A stretch of 64,000 bases of DNA, taken from positions 6,366,001 through 6,430,000 of the forward strand of contig NZ_CP077089.1 of assembly GCF_014268445.2 (NCBI RefSeq), in the 5' to 3' direction. The stretch's first letter is position 1; the number at the start of each line of letters is the position of its first letter. Below the pieces are notes generated by a model. That model ran no database searches and was not told where the DNA came from. It saw nothing but the letters and a program-made list of their open reading frames with translations. The stretch is from Pseudomonas tensinigenes (GTDB taxonomy: Bacteria; Pseudomonadota; Gammaproteobacteria; Pseudomonadales; Pseudomonadaceae). Positions 50,514-59,941 of this stretch are shown here, in pieces. The position numbers and the translations under genes were made by a program.

Positions 50514-51485
50514 ATGAGCGTTCGCGTCGGGATTGTCATGGACCCTATCGCCAGCATCTCCTATAAAAAGGATAGCTCGCTGGCCATGCTGCTGGCCGCG
50601 CAGAAGCGCGGCTGGGAACTGTTCTATATGGAACAGCGCGACCTGTATCAGGGCGAAGGTCAGGCACGAGCGCGCATGAAGCCGCTGAAAGTCTTCGCCA
50701 ACCCGGAAAAATGGTTCGAACTGGACGCCGAGCAGGACAACCTGCTGAGCGATCTGGACGTGATCCTGATGCGCAAGGATCCGCCGTTCGACATGGAGTT
50801 CGTCTACTCCACCTACCTGCTCGAACAGGCCGAAACCGCTGGCGTACTGGTGGTGAACAAGCCGCAGAGCCTGCGCGACTGCAATGAAAAGCTGTTCGCC
50901 ACGCTGTTCCCGCAGTGCACGCCGCCAACCGTGGTCAGCCGCCGCGCCGACGTGCTGCGTGAGTTCGCCGCGAAACACGGCGACGTGATCCTCAAGCCGC
51001 TGGACGGCATGGGCGGTACTTCGATTTTCCGTCACCGCGCCGGTGATCCGAACCTGTCGGTGATCCTGGAAACCCTGACCGCCCTCGGTGGCCAGCAGAT
51101 CATGGGCCAGGCTTACCTGCCAGCAATCAAGGACGGCGACAAACGCATCCTGATGATCGACGGCGAGCCGGTGGATTACTGCCTTGCGCGGATTCCGGCG
51201 CAGGGCGAAACCCGTGGCAACCTCGCTGCCGGTGGCCGGGGTGAAGCGCGGCCGCTGACTGACAAGGATCGCTGGATTGCTGCACAGGTCGGCCCGACCC
51301 TGCGTGAGAAAGGCCTGCTGTTCGTCGGTCTCGATGTGATTGGCGAAAGCCTGACCGAAATCAACGTCACCAGCCCGACCTGCATCCGTGAAATCGACAA
51401 TGCCTTTGGCACCGATATCGGCGGCATGCTCATGGATGCGATCGAGAAGAAGCTGCAAGCCTCTAACCGTAAGCAGCAAGCCTGA
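50514..51485 (+). CDS. gshB: Glutathione synthetase
   Basis: ATP-grasp enzyme joining gamma-glutamylcysteine and glycine. 323 aa. VGIVMDPIASISYKKDSSLAM is the family start; LILRK-like VILMRKDPPFDMEF, ILKPLDGMGGTSIF (glycine-rich loop), NLAAGGRGEARPL and TEINVTSPTCIREID follow. AGGA upstream of ATG 50514. The pilG-gshB divergence is conserved in Pseudomonas. Confidence 0.97.
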   Translation: MSVRVGIVMDPIASISYKKDSSLAMLLAAQKRGWELFYMEQRDLYQGEGQARARMKPLKVFANPEKWFELDAEQDNLLSDLDVILMRKDPPFDMEFVYSTYLLEQAETAGVLVVNKPQSLRDCNEKLFATLFPQCTPPTVVSRRADVLREFAAKHGDVILKPLDGMGGTSIFRHRAGDPNLSVILETLTALGGQQIMGQAYLPAIKDGDKRILMIDGEPVDYCLARIPAQGETRGNLAAGGRGEARPLTDKDRWIAAQVGPTLREKGLLFVGLDVIGESLTEINVTSPTCIREIDNAFGTDIGGMLMDAIEKKLQASNRKQQA

Positions 51486-51487
51486 CG

Positions 51488-51598
51488 GCCAGCTACAAGC
51501 CGCAAGCCATGAGCTACAAGCTTTTACTTGCAGCTTGCCACTCGAAACTTGCAGCTGCCCTTATGCATCTTGTCGCTTGAAGCTCGTCGCTTGCAGCT
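51488..51598. repeat. Family D repeat
   Basis: Alternating AGCTACAAGC, CAGCTTGCCACTCGAA and CTTGTCGCTTGAAGCTCG; related to 16826-16910. Sits between gshB and tonB3. Confidence 0.7.
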
Positions 51599-51653
51599 AA
51601 AAACCAACATTGCGTTATCATGCCGTGCCTTTAAAAACGCGATGTTGGTTTTT
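51599..51653 (+). terminator. Hairpin with T-run directly before the tonB3 start
   Basis: AAAAACCAACAT (51599-51610) pairs exactly with ATGTTGGTTTTT (51642-51653), extended by GCG/CGC after a mismatch. It looks like a terminator for gshB but ends only 5 nt before the tonB3 ATG, so it may also act as an attenuator or hide initiation. Confidence 0.5.
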
Positions 51654-51658
51654 CTGTC

Positions 51659-52558
51659 ATGACCCTCCCGTCCGATCTGCCCGCAGAACTCGCCCACCGT
51701 GGCGTGCGCCCGGCCGATCGCCTCGGTTTTACCCTGTTCCTCGCGGCGCTGATTCATTTGGCGCTGCTGCTCGGCGTCGGCTTCACGATGGTCGAGCCCA
51801 AGCAAATCAGCAAAACCCTGGAAATCACCCTCGCCACCTTCAAGAGCGAAAAGAAGCCGGAGAAGGCTGACTTTCTCGCGCAGGAACACCAGGAAGGCAG
51901 CGGCACGCTGGACAAGAAGGCGATCCCCAAGACCACTGAAGTGGCGCCCTTCCAGGACAATCAGGTCAAGAAAGTCACCCCGCCACCGGCCGCCAAGCCG
52001 GAAGTGCAGGAGGCCGCGCCGAAGGCTGCGGTGACCACCGTCGCGCCGAAGCCAAAAAAGGCGCCGACCAAGAAAGAAGAAAGCAAGACCGAGGTCAAAC
52101 CGACGGTCGATGCGCCAGAATTCGACAGCTCGCAGCTGTCCAGTGACATTGCCAGCCTTGAAGCCGAACTGGCCAAGGAACAACAGCTGTACGCCAAACG
52201 ACCGCGCATTCACCGTTTGAGCGCGGCTTCGACTATGCGTGACAAGGGCGCCTGGTACAAAGACGACTGGCGCAAGAAGGTTGAGCGCATCGGCAACCTC
52301 AATTACCCCGAAGAAGCACGGCGCAAGCAGATCTACGGCAATTTGCGCCTGATGGTCTCGATCAACCGCGACGGTTCGCTGTATGAAGTGCTGGTGCTGG
52401 AATCGTCCGGCCAGCCGCTGCTGGATCAGGCGGCGCAGCGCATTGTCCGACTGGCGGCACCGTTTGCGCCGTTTACCGGGGACTTGTCGGACATCGACCG
52501 TCTGGAAATCATTCGCACCTGGAAATTTGCTCGCGGCGACAAGCTCTCCAGCAATTGA
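51659..52558 (+). CDS. tonB3: TonB-like energy transducer (TonB3)
   Basis: 299 aa. An N-terminal membrane anchor (FTLFLAALIHLALLLGVGF, about 24-42) with the TonB-type His, a periplasmic Pro/Lys/Glu-rich spacer (residues 80-160), and a C-terminal TonB domain (IGNLNYPEEARRKQIYGNLR ... YEVLVLESSGQPLLDQAA). Order gshB-tonB3-algH matches P. aeruginosa, where TonB3 affects twitching and pilus assembly. No ExbB/ExbD nearby. No clear ribosome site stands before ATG 51659; a strong hairpin does. Confidence 0.88.
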   Translation: MTLPSDLPAELAHRGVRPADRLGFTLFLAALIHLALLLGVGFTMVEPKQISKTLEITLATFKSEKKPEKADFLAQEHQEGSGTLDKKAIPKTTEVAPFQDNQVKKVTPPPAAKPEVQEAAPKAAVTTVAPKPKKAPTKKEESKTEVKPTVDAPEFDSSQLSSDIASLEAELAKEQQLYAKRPRIHRLSAASTMRDKGAWYKDDWRKKVERIGNLNYPEEARRKQIYGNLRLMVSINRDGSLYEVLVLESSGQPLLDQAAQRIVRLAAPFAPFTGDLSDIDRLEIIRTWKFARGDKLSSN

Positions 52559-52573
52559 CACACCACAGAACCC

Positions 52574-52664
52574 TTGTGGGAGCGAGCCTGCTCGCGAAAG
52601 CGGTGTGTCATCCAACATTGATGTGACTGATCCAGCGCTTTCGCGAGCAGGCTCGCTCCCACAT
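52574..52664. repeat. REP doublet, family A
   Basis: Inverted copies at 52574 and ending 52664, centre with CATCCAACATTGATGTGA. It lies in the 171-bp tonB3-algH spacer. Confidence 0.9.
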
Positions 52665-52729
52665 TGGATCGGTGTGTCACCTGCATCTCCAGCTTGTCAG
52701 TTTGCCCCCCGAACGCCACACTAGCGCAC

Positions 52730-53302
52730 ATGAAAAACGTCAGCCCCAGCTACCTCAAGCATCAATTCCTGATCGCCATGCCACACATGGCCGACCCGAA
52801 CTTTGCCCACACCTTGACCTACATCGTCGAGCACACGGCCAACGGCGCTATGGGGATTGTGGTCAATCGACCGCAAGAGCTGAATCTGGCCGACATCCTT
52901 GAGCAATTGCGCCCGGACATCGATCCGCCAGCACTGTGCCAGCACGTACCGATCTTTATCGGCGGGCCAGTGCAGACCGATCGCGGTTTTGTGTTGCATC
53001 CGGCGGGCAAGACCTTCCAGGCCACCGCGCAACTGGACGGTGATCTGGCCCTGTCGACCTCGCAGGATGTGCTGTTCGCCATCGCGGACGGCGTCGGCCC
53101 GGCGAAAAGCCTGATTGCCCTCGGTTACGCCGGTTGGGAAGCCGGGCAGCTGGAAGCGGAACTCGCCGATAACGCTTGGCTGAACTGCCCGTACGACGCC
53201 GATATCCTGTTCAACACCAGCAGCGAACTGCGCCTCGAAGCGGCGGCCAGGCATTTGGGGATCAACCTCAGCCTGCTGACCAGCCAGGCAGGTCACGCCT
53301 GA
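52730..53302 (+). CDS. algH: AlgH/UPF0301 (YqgE) family protein
   Basis: 190 aa, single-domain. SYLKHQFLIAMPHMADPNFAHTLTY, GIVVNRP, FIGGPVQTDRGFVLHP and NAWLNCPYDADILF are the conserved UPF0301 motifs. Implicated in alginate regulation in P. aeruginosa; molecular role unknown. Its stop overlaps the ruvX start by one base (TGATG), so the two are co-translated, as in most gamma-proteobacteria. Confidence 0.95.
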   Translation: MKNVSPSYLKHQFLIAMPHMADPNFAHTLTYIVEHTANGAMGIVVNRPQELNLADILEQLRPDIDPPALCQHVPIFIGGPVQTDRGFVLHPAGKTFQATAQLDGDLALSTSQDVLFAIADGVGPAKSLIALGYAGWEAGQLEAELADNAWLNCPYDADILFNTSSELRLEAAARHLGINLSLLTSQAGHA

Positions 53303-53739
53303 TGGCCCTGCGCCTGATTCTCGGCTTCGACTACGGCACCAAACAGATCGGCGTCGCGGTCGGCCAGGTGATTACCGGCCAGGCCCGCGAGCTGTGCACC
53401 TTGAAGGCACAGAACGGCGTTCCCGACTGGAACCAGGTCGAAGCCCTTATCAAAGAATGGAAACCCGACGCCGTCGTTGTCGGCCTGCCGTTGAACATGG
53501 ACGGCACACCGAGCGACATGTGCCTGCGCGCGGAGAAATTCGCCCGCCGCCTCAACGGCCGCTTCAATCTGCCCTTCTATACCCACGACGAACGCCTGAC
53601 CACGTTTGAAGCCAAGGGCGAGCGCCTGGCCCGTGGCGGTCAGAAAGGCAGTTACCGCGACAACCCGGTGGACGCCATCGCCGCCGCTCTGCTGTTGCAG
53701 GGCTGGCTCGATGAAAACACTGCATTGTTTGAATCCTGA
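53302..53739 (+). CDS. ruvX: Holliday junction resolvase-like/pre-16S rRNA nuclease (YqgF)
   Basis: 145 aa RNase H-fold protein involved in 16S rRNA 5' maturation. LGFDYGTKQIGVAVG carries the first catalytic Asp; VVGLPLNMDGT, the Glu in DERLTTFEA and the Asp in DNPVDAIAAALLLQ complete the site. Start overlaps algH stop. Ends at a terminator. Confidence 0.95.
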   Translation: MALRLILGFDYGTKQIGVAVGQVITGQARELCTLKAQNGVPDWNQVEALIKEWKPDAVVVGLPLNMDGTPSDMCLRAEKFARRLNGRFNLPFYTHDERLTTFEAKGERLARGGQKGSYRDNPVDAIAAALLLQGWLDENTALFES

Positions 53740-53740
53740 C

Positions 53741-53763
53741 AAGCGCTTCGGCGCTTTTCTTTT
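53741..53763 (+). terminator. Terminator after ruvX
   Basis: AAGCGC-TTCG-GCGCTT tetraloop hairpin followed by TTCTTTT. It separates the algH-ruvX unit from pyrR. Confidence 0.85.
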
Positions 53764-53819
53764 GAGTGAAAAACCGAGTCGCGTCCAAGGACCTGACTCG
53801 CCCCTAACAAGGAGCAACC

Positions 53820-54326
53820 ATGAGCCTGCCAAATCCCGCCGATCTGATCAGCCAGATGGCGACCCGCCTCAAGGCGCACCTTGCCCAGCGTGACATCACT
53901 GAACCGCGTTACATCGGCATCCGCACCGGCGGCATCTGGGTCGCGCAGGCCTTGCTCAAGGAACTGGGCAGCGACGCGCCACTGGGCACGCTCGACGTGT
54001 CTTTCTACCGCGACGACTTCAGCCAGAACGGCCTGCACCCGCAAGTGCGCCCTTCCGCCCTGCCCTTCGAGATCGAAGGCCAGCATCTGGTGCTGATTGA
54101 CGATGTGTTGATGAGCGGCCGCACCATCCGCGCCGCCATGAACGAATTGTTCGACTACGGCCGCCCGGCCAGCGTGACCCTGGTCTGCCTGCTGGACCTC
54201 GACGCCGGCGAGCTGCCGATCCGCCCGAACGTGGTTGGCGCGACGCTGTCACTGGCCGCTCACGAACGGGTCAAGCTGTCGGGCCCCGAGCCGCTGACGC
54301 TCGAACTGCAAGACTTCAACCTTTAA
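53820..54326 (+). CDS. pyrR: PyrR bifunctional regulator/uracil phosphoribosyltransferase
   Basis: 168 aa. PRPP loop [17 protein letters not shown] (about 92-108), [12 protein letters not shown] and DVSFYRDDF match PyrR. In Pseudomonas it regulates pyrimidine genes; classic Bacillus-type attenuation is not obvious here. AAGGAG lies before ATG 53820. First gene of pyrR-pyrB-pyrC', 27 bp before pyrB. Confidence 0.95.
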   Translation: MSLPNPADLISQMATRLKAHLAQRDITEPRYIGIRTGGIWVAQALLKELGSDAPLGTLDVSFYRDDFSQNGLHPQVRPSALPFEIEGQHLVLIDDVLMSGRTIRAAMNELFDYGRPASVTLVCLLDLDAGELPIRPNVVGATLSLAAHERVKLSGPEPLTLELQDFNL

Positions 54327-54353
54327 TCCGCCCTATTGAGAGTCCCCCTCGCG

Positions 54354-55358
54354 ATGACGCCTCTAGATACCAAGCGCCCGCTGCAGCTCAATGATCAGGG
54401 CCAGCTGCGCCACTTCCTCTCGCTCGACGGCCTGCGCCGCGAGTTGCTGACGGAAATCCTCGACACTGCCGACTCGTTCCTCGAAGTCGGTGCCCGGGCG
54501 GTGAAGAAAGTCCCGTTGCTGCGCGGCAAGACCGTGTGCAACGTGTTCTTCGAAAACTCCACGCGCACCCGCACCACCTTCGAACTGGCGGCCCAGCGAT
54601 TGTCGGCGGACGTGATCACCCTGAACGTGTCGACCTCGTCGGCAAGCAAAGGTGAAACCCTGCTCGACACCCTGCGCAACCTCGAAGCCATGGCCGCCGA
54701 CATGTTTGTCGTGCGCCACGGTGATTCCGGCGCCGCGCACTTCATCGCCGAACATGTTTGCCCACAAGTGGCGATCATCAACGGCGGCGACGGCCGTCAC
54801 GCCCACCCGACGCAGGGCATGCTCGATATGCTCACCATCCGTCGGCACAAGGGCGGTTTCGAAAACCTCTCGGTGGCCATTGTCGGCGACATACTGCACT
54901 CGCGGGTCGCGCGTTCGAACATGCTCGCGCTGAAAACCCTCGGTTGCCCGGACATCCGCGTGATTGCGCCGAAAACCCTGCTGCCGATCGGCATCGAGCA
55001 ATACGGCGTGAAGGTCTACACCGACATGACCGAAGGCCTGAAGGACGTCGACGTGGTGATCATGCTGCGCCTGCAGCGTGAACGCATGACCGGCGGCCTG
55101 CTGCCGAGCGAGGGCGAGTTCTACCGCCTGTTCGGCCTGACCACCGCGCGTCTGGCCGGGGCCAAACCGGATTGCATCGTCATGCACCCGGGGCCGATCA
55201 ACCGAGGCGTGGAAATCGAGTCCGCAGTGGCCGACGGCCCGCACTCGGTGATCCTCAATCAGGTCACCTACGGCATCGCGATTCGTATGGCCGTGTTGTC
55301 CATGGCCATGAGCGGGCAAACCGCCCAGCGCCAATTCGAGCAGGAGAACGCCCAGTGA
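54354..55358 (+). CDS. pyrB: Aspartate carbamoyltransferase catalytic subunit
   Basis: Condenses carbamoyl phosphate and aspartate in UMP synthesis. 334 aa, the length of other Pseudomonas Pyr[20 protein letters not shown] is the carbamoyl-phosphate loop; [22 protein letters not shown] and [11 protein letters not shown] follow. ATG 54354 ([16 protein letters not shown]) is preferred to the TTG at 54336. No pyrI; in Pseudomonas PyrB forms a dodecamer with the inactive PyrC'. Confidence 0.97.
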   Translation: MTPLDTKRPLQLNDQGQLRHFLSLDGLRRELLTEILDTADSFLEVGARAVKKVPLLRGKTVCNVFFENSTRTRTTFELAAQRLSADVITLNVSTSSASKGETLLDTLRNLEAMAADMFVVRHGDSGAAHFIAEHVCPQVAIINGGDGRHAHPTQGMLDMLTIRRHKGGFENLSVAIVGDILHSRVARSNMLALKTLGCPDIRVIAPKTLLPIGIEQYGVKVYTDMTEGLKDVDVVIMLRLQRERMTGGLLPSEGEFYRLFGLTTARLAGAKPDCIVMHPGPINRGVEIESAVADGPHSVILNQVTYGIAIRMAVLSMAMSGQTAQRQFEQENAQ

Positions 55359-56626
55359 AGCTCAGCATTCTCGGCGCACGCGTCATCGATCCAAGCAGCG
55401 GCCTGGATCAAGTTACCGACATTCACGTTGAAGCCTGCAAGATCGTCGCCCTCGGCGCGGCCCCAGCGGGTTTCACGGCAGTAGAAACCATTGATGCCCA
55501 AGGCCTTGTCGCCGCTCCGGGCCTCGTTGATCTGAACGTGGCCCTGCGCGAGCCGGGTTACAGCCGCAAAGGCTCGATCATCAGCGAAACCCGCGCAGCG
55601 GCCGCCGGTGGCGTGACCAGCCTGTGCTGCCCGCCGAAAACCAAACCGGTGCTCGACACCTCCGCCGTGGCCGAACTGATCCTCGACCGCGCCCGTGAGG
55701 CCGGCAACACCAAGGTGTTCCCGATCGGCGCGTTGAGTAAAGGCCTGGACGGCGAACAACTGGCTGAGCTGGTGGCGTTGCGCGACGCTGGTTGTGTGGC
55801 GTTCGGCAACGGTCTGGAGAGTTTCCGCAACACCCGCACTTTGTGCCGGGCGCTGGAATACGCAGCGACCTTCGACCTGACAGTGATCTTCAACTCGCAG
55901 GATCACGATCTGGCCGAAGGTGGTCTGGCTCACGAAGGCGCGGTGGCCAGTTTCCTCGGCTTGCCGGGGATTCCGGAAACCGCTGAAACCGTGGCATTGG
56001 CCCGTGACCTGCTGCTGGTCGAGCAGACCGGCGTGCGTGCGCACTTCAGCCAGTTGACCAGCGCTCGCGGCGTGGCATTGATCGCTCAGGCGCAGGCGCG
56101 TGGTTTGAAGGTGACGGCGGATGTCGCGCTGTATCAGCTGATTCTTACGGACGAAGCGCTGATCGACTTCAGCAGTCTGTACCACGTGCAGCCGCCGCTG
56201 CGTACGCGTGCTGACCGTGATGGCCTGCGTGAAGCGGTGAAGTCCGGCGTTGTGTCGGCGATTTCCAGCCATCACCAGCCGCACGAACGCGACGCCAAAC
56301 TGGCGCCGTTCGGCGCGACAGAGCCGGGCATCAGCAGTGTTGAACTGTTGCTGCCACTGGCGATGACGCTGGTTGAGGATGGTTTGCTGGATCTGCCTAC
56401 CTTGCTGGCGCGTTTGAGCGCAGGCCCGGCTGAAGCGCTACGTCTGCCGGCTGGCAAACTGGCGGTGGGTGGGGCGGCGGATATCGTGCTGTTCGATCCG
56501 CAGGCTTCGACGGTGGCCGGTGAAAACTGGTTGTCGAAGGGTGAGAACTGCCCGTTCATTGGGCACACTTTGCCGGGTGTGGTTCGCTACACGCTGGTGG
56601 ATGGGCGGATCAGCCACCAGGCTTGA
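55355..56626 (+). CDS. pyrC': Dihydroorotase-like structural subunit PyrC' (inactive homologue)
   Basis: 423 aa amidohydrolase fold needed for assembly of the aspartate transcarbamoylase complex. Starts with GTG 55355, overlapping the pyrB stop (GTGA). In active dihydroorotases the strand after PGLID carries HxH zinc ligands; here it reads [13 protein letters not shown] (residues 57-68), so both histidines are replaced by Asn and Ala. This shows directly that it cannot bind zinc normally. An active PyrC must be elsewhere. Confidence 0.93.
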   Translation: MKLSILGARVIDPSSGLDQVTDIHVEACKIVALGAAPAGFTAVETIDAQGLVAAPGLVDLNVALREPGYSRKGSIISETRAAAAGGVTSLCCPPKTKPVLDTSAVAELILDRAREAGNTKVFPIGALSKGLDGEQLAELVALRDAGCVAFGNGLESFRNTRTLCRALEYAATFDLTVIFNSQDHDLAEGGLAHEGAVASFLGLPGIPETAETVALARDLLLVEQTGVRAHFSQLTSARGVALIAQAQARGLKVTADVALYQLILTDEALIDFSSLYHVQPPLRTRADRDGLREAVKSGVVSAISSHHQPHERDAKLAPFGATEPGISSVELLLPLAMTLVEDGLLDLPTLLARLSAGPAEALRLPAGKLAVGGAADIVLFDPQASTVAGENWLSKGENCPFIGHTLPGVVRYTLVDGRISHQA

Positions 56627-56642
56627 TACCGGGTTGCCCCCA

Positions 56643-56708
56643 TTCGCGAGCAAGCTCGCTCCCACAAGGATCACCGCGAACCCTGTGGGAGCGAGCTTGC
56701 TCGCGAAG
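56643..56708. repeat. REP doublet, family A
   Basis: CTTG-core variant: TTCGCGAGCAAGCTCGCTCCC faces its inverse around AGGATCACCGCGAACCCT. Directly abuts the stop of the TM2 gene. Confidence 0.9.
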
Positions 56709-56710
56709 AC

Positions 56711-57142
56711 TTACTGGAAAGCGCCTCTGCCTTCGGCGTTACGCAACGAGACCTGATCATTCAGCGTCCAGAAGTCATACAACACCCCCAGAAAGAACAA
56801 CCCGCCCGTCAGCAGATAGATCAGGCCACTGATCCACTTGCCCTGATACATCCGGTGCACGCCGAGCGCGCCAAGGAACGTCAGCAGAATCCACGCCACG
56901 TTGTACTCGATCGGCCCGGCGGTAAAACGCAGATCCGCCTCGCGATCCATTGCCGGGATCAAGAACAGGTCGATCAGCCAGCCAATACCCAGCAAACCGA
57001 AGGTGAAAAACCAGATCGTCCCGGTCACCGGCTTGCCGTAATAGAAGCGGTGAGCACCGGTAAAACCGAAAATCCACAGCAGATAGCCGATGATTTTGCT
57101 GTGCGTATCCTGCTGCTGAACAAATTGTTGATAGGGGTTCAT
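56711..57142 (-). CDS. TM2-domain membrane protein
   Basis: 143 aa. TM2 pattern: IIGYLLWIFGFTGAHRFYYGKPVTG and FGLLGIGWLIDLFLIPAM, then a second similar pair (WILLTFLGALGVHRMYQGKW; GGLFFLGVLYDFWTLNDQV), so two TM2 modules in tandem. Four helices in all. Function unknown. The gene stops two bases from the REP doublet. Confidence 0.88.
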   Translation of the reverse strand: MNPYQQFVQQQDTHSKIIGYLLWIFGFTGAHRFYYGKPVTGTIWFFTFGLLGIGWLIDLFLIPAMDREADLRFTAGPIEYNVAWILLTFLGALGVHRMYQGKWISGLIYLLTGGLFFLGVLYDFWTLNDQVSLRNAEGRGAFQ

Positions 57143-57390
57143 GAAGACCTCGATTCACACGATAGATAAATATTCTTGAATTCTTTGTGACTTTTTTACA
57201 GGTAGCCGACGTACGGCAAATGTTACCGTTGCTACCGTCAAAGCCTTATAGCACCTGACTTCTGTCCGACAATTGCGTCCATTTGCCGCTTATTTGGTTC
57301 CGTTGGCCTCCAACTGAATCGACCAACGGCCTCGGAATGAAAAAAAACTCTGTTATAAAGTTGCGCGCTATCACTTAAGAGCCACGCCTA

Positions 57391-58008
57391 ATGCGACCAT
57401 TTTTCAAGACATGGCTAACCATCTGCCTATTAATGCCACTGGCCGCCCACGCCACCAATCGTGAGCAACGTCTTCCTAACGTTAACGGCTTTACCCCTAA
57501 ATCCCATGCTTCGGCTCCTTCGAGCAAAAGCAGCAAAAGCAAAACCACCACGCTGAGCAGCAAGAGCCACAGCAAGCTGGTGCCACCGATGGCGAGCAAG
57601 GAAAGCAGCAATGTGCTGAGCCGCGCTGTGAACGTCCTCGGTACACCTTATCGTTGGGGCGGCAGCAGCCCAAGTAAAGGCTTCGATTGCAGCGGTCTGG
57701 TGAAATACGCGTTCAACGACGCTACGTTCGACCTGCCACGCACCTCCAACGCCATGGCCAGCGGTCACGGCGAGAAAGTCGAACGCAAGGATCTCAAGCC
57801 GGGCGACCTGATTTTCTTCAATATCAAAAGCCGTCGGGTCAACCACGTTGCCATCTACCTGGGCAACGACCGCTTCATCCACGCCCCGCGTCGTGGCAAA
57901 GCGGTGAGCATCGATACGCTGAACAAGCCGTACTGGCAGCAGCATTACGTGGTTGCCAAACGTGTGTTGCCGAAAGAACAACAGCAGATGCGCGTGGTTC
58001 AGCGCTGA
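57391..58008 (+). CDS. NlpC/P60 (C40) peptidoglycan endopeptidase
   Basis: 205 aa. Signal peptide (MRPFFKTWLTICLLMPLAAHA) and a Ser/Lys-rich linker (SSKSSKSKTTTLSSKSHSK) precede the catalytic domain: GTPYRWGGSSPSKGFDCSGLV (Cys nucleophile about 100), NHVAIYLGNDRFIHAP (His). Related to MepS/NlpC; probably cleaves peptide cross-links in the periplasm. It has no lipobox. Preceded by a TATAAA -10 candidate at 57353 in a 248-bp AT-rich spacer that also has CCGTTGG/CCAACGG at about 57300-57332. Confidence 0.92.
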   Translation: MRPFFKTWLTICLLMPLAAHATNREQRLPNVNGFTPKSHASAPSSKSSKSKTTTLSSKSHSKLVPPMASKESSNVLSRAVNVLGTPYRWGGSSPSKGFDCSGLVKYAFNDATFDLPRTSNAMASGHGEKVERKDLKPGDLIFFNIKSRRVNHVAIYLGNDRFIHAPRRGKAVSIDTLNKPYWQQHYVVAKRVLPKEQQQMRVVQR

Positions 58009-58046
58009 GCTGACTGATCCGGAATCTGCTCAAGCAGTACTGGCCC

Positions 58047-58118
58047 CTTCGCGAGCAGGCTCGCTCCCACATTGGAATGCATTTCCATGTGGGAGCGAGC
58101 CTGCTCGCGAAGGGGCCG
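58047..58118. repeat. REP doublet, family A
   Basis: CCCCTTCGCGAGCAGGCTCG and its inverse around ATTGGAATGC-ATTTCCATG. Lies between the convergent NlpC/P60 and pilT genes. Confidence 0.9.
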
Positions 58119-58140
58119 GTAATAGCAACACAACTCCCCC

Positions 58141-59175
58141 TCAGAAATTATCCGGCGTCCGCGCCTTCTCCCGCGCATGCTCGCGGCTGATCAAACCCTT
58201 GGTCACCAGATCCTTCAGGCACATGTCCAGTGTCTGCATCCCCAACGATCCCCCCGTCTGAATCGCCGAATACATCTGCGCGACCTTGTCCTCACGGATC
58301 AGGTTACGGATCGCCGACGTGCCCAGCATGATCTCGTGTGCCGCCACCCGCCCGCCGCCGATCTTCTTGATCAGCGTCTGCGAGACCACCGCCAGCAACG
58401 ACTCCGACAGCATCGAACGCACCATCGACTTCTCGTCGCCGGGGAACACGTCGACCACCCGGTCAATGGTTTTCGCCGCTGAGGTGGTGTGCAGCGTGCC
58501 GAACACCAGATGCCCGGTTTCCGCAGCGGTCAGCGCCAGGCGAATGGTTTCCAGGTCACGCATCTCACCGACCAGAATCACGTCCGGGTCTTCGCGCAGC
58601 GCTGAACGCAAAGCCGTAGCGAAACTGCGGGTATCACGGTGAACTTCACGCTGATTGATCAGGCATTTGCGCGATTCGTGAACAAACTCGATCGGGTCTT
58701 CAATAGTCAGGATATGGTGATGACGGTGGGTGTTGAGGTAATCGATCATCGCCGCCAGTGTGGTCGATTTGCCCGAGCCGGTCGGCCCGGTGACCAGCAC
58801 CAACCCGCGCGGGGCATCGGTGATCTTGCGGAAGACGTCGCCCATGGCGAGGTCTTCCATGCTCAGCACCTTCGACGGAATCGTACGAAACACCGCCCCG
58901 GCGCCACGGTTCTGGTTAAAGGCGTTAACCCGAAAGCGCGCGACACCGGGGACTTCGAAGGAAAAGTCGGTTTCCAGATGTTTCTCGAAGTCGACCCGCT
59001 GGGTGTCGTTCATGATGTCGTAGATCAGCTCATGCACTTGCTTGTGATCCAGCGCCGGCAGATTGATCCGCCGCACATCGCCATCGACACGGATCATCGG
59101 CGGCAGACCGGCCGACAGGTGCAGGTCGGAAGCGCCCTGTTTGGCGCTGAAGGCCAGCAATTCAGTGATATCCAT
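58141..59175 (-). CDS. pilT: Twitching motility ATPase PilT
   Basis: Hexameric retraction ATPase of type IV pili. 344 aa, the exact usual length. MDITELLAFSAKQGASDLHL start, Walker A VTGPTGSGKSTTL, Asp box IEDPIEFVH, Walker B DVILVGEMRDLET, His box TGHLVFGTLHTTSAAKTIDR and the AIRNLIRE sequence needed for retraction. ATG 59175 chosen; the upstream extension to 59298 overlaps divergent yggS. pilU, next to pilT in P. aeruginosa, is not present. Confidence 0.97.
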   Translation of the reverse strand: MDITELLAFSAKQGASDLHLSAGLPPMIRVDGDVRRINLPALDHKQVHELIYDIMNDTQRVDFEKHLETDFSFEVPGVARFRVNAFNQNRGAGAVFRTIPSKVLSMEDLAMGDVFRKITDAPRGLVLVTGPTGSGKSTTLAAMIDYLNTHRHHHILTIEDPIEFVHESRKCLINQREVHRDTRSFATALRSALREDPDVILVGEMRDLETIRLALTAAETGHLVFGTLHTTSAAKTIDRVVDVFPGDEKSMVRSMLSESLLAVVSQTLIKKIGGGRVAAHEIMLGTSAIRNLIREDKVAQMYSAIQTGGSLGMQTLDMCLKDLVTKGLISREHAREKARTPDNF

Positions 59176-59231
59176 AGCGCTCCTCAATTCCAGTAGAATG
59201 CCGCGAACCTTCAGACCGCTGGCGCCTCTTG

Positions 59232-59918
59232 ATGTCCACGATAGCAGACAACATTTTCCACGTTGGTTCGCGCATCCAGACCGCGACCCAAGCCGCACAC
59301 CGTCCTGAAAACAGCGTCCAGTTGCTCGCCGTGAGCAAGACCAAACCCGCCGAAGCGCTGCGCGAAGCGTATGCCGCCGGCCTGCGCGACTTTGGCGAGA
59401 ACTACCTGCAGGAAGCCCTGGGCAAACAGCTCGAACTGGCCGGCCTGCCCTTGATCTGGCACTTCATCGGCCCCATTCAATCGAACAAGACTCGTGCGAT
59501 TGCCGAGCATTTCGACTGGGTGCATTCCGTGGATCGCCTGAAAATCGCTCAACGTCTGTCCGAACAGCGCCCGGCTGAACTGCCGCCGTTGAACATCTGC
59601 ATTCAGGTCAACGTCAGCGGTGAGGCCAGCAAGTCCGGCTGCACGCCTGACGATCTGCGGGCATTGGCCGCTGCCATAAGCGCTTTGCCGCGCCTGAAAC
59701 TGCGCGGCTTGATGGCGATTCCCGAGCCAACCGACGACCGCGCCGAGCAGGACGCGGCCTTCGCCGCCGTGCAGAAATTGCAGGCCAGCCTCGAACTACC
59801 GCTCGACACGCTTTCCATGGGCATGAGCCACGACCTCGAGTCGGCCATTACCCAAGGCGCCACTTGGGTGCGGATTGGTACCGCCCTGTTTGGCGCCCGT
59901 GATTACTCCCAGTCTTGA
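59232..59918 (+). CDS. yggS: PLP homeostasis protein YggS/PLPBP
   Basis: 228 aa alanine-racemase-fold PLP-binding protein without known catalysis, buffering vitamin B6. LLAVSKTKPAEALREAYAAG carries the PLP lysine; FGENYLQEA, WHFIGPIQSNKTRAIA and SMGMSHDLESAI are family motifs. ATG 59232; divergent from pilT. proC follows by 23 bp, a widely conserved pairing. Confidence 0.96.
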   Translation: MSTIADNIFHVGSRIQTATQAAHRPENSVQLLAVSKTKPAEALREAYAAGLRDFGENYLQEALGKQLELAGLPLIWHFIGPIQSNKTRAIAEHFDWVHSVDRLKIAQRLSEQRPAELPPLNICIQVNVSGEASKSGCTPDDLRALAAAISALPRLKLRGLMAIPEPTDDRAEQDAAFAAVQKLQASLELPLDTLSMGMSHDLESAITQGATWVRIGTALFGARDYSQS

Positions 59919-59941
59919 ACGTTTCCAGATAAGGACCACAC

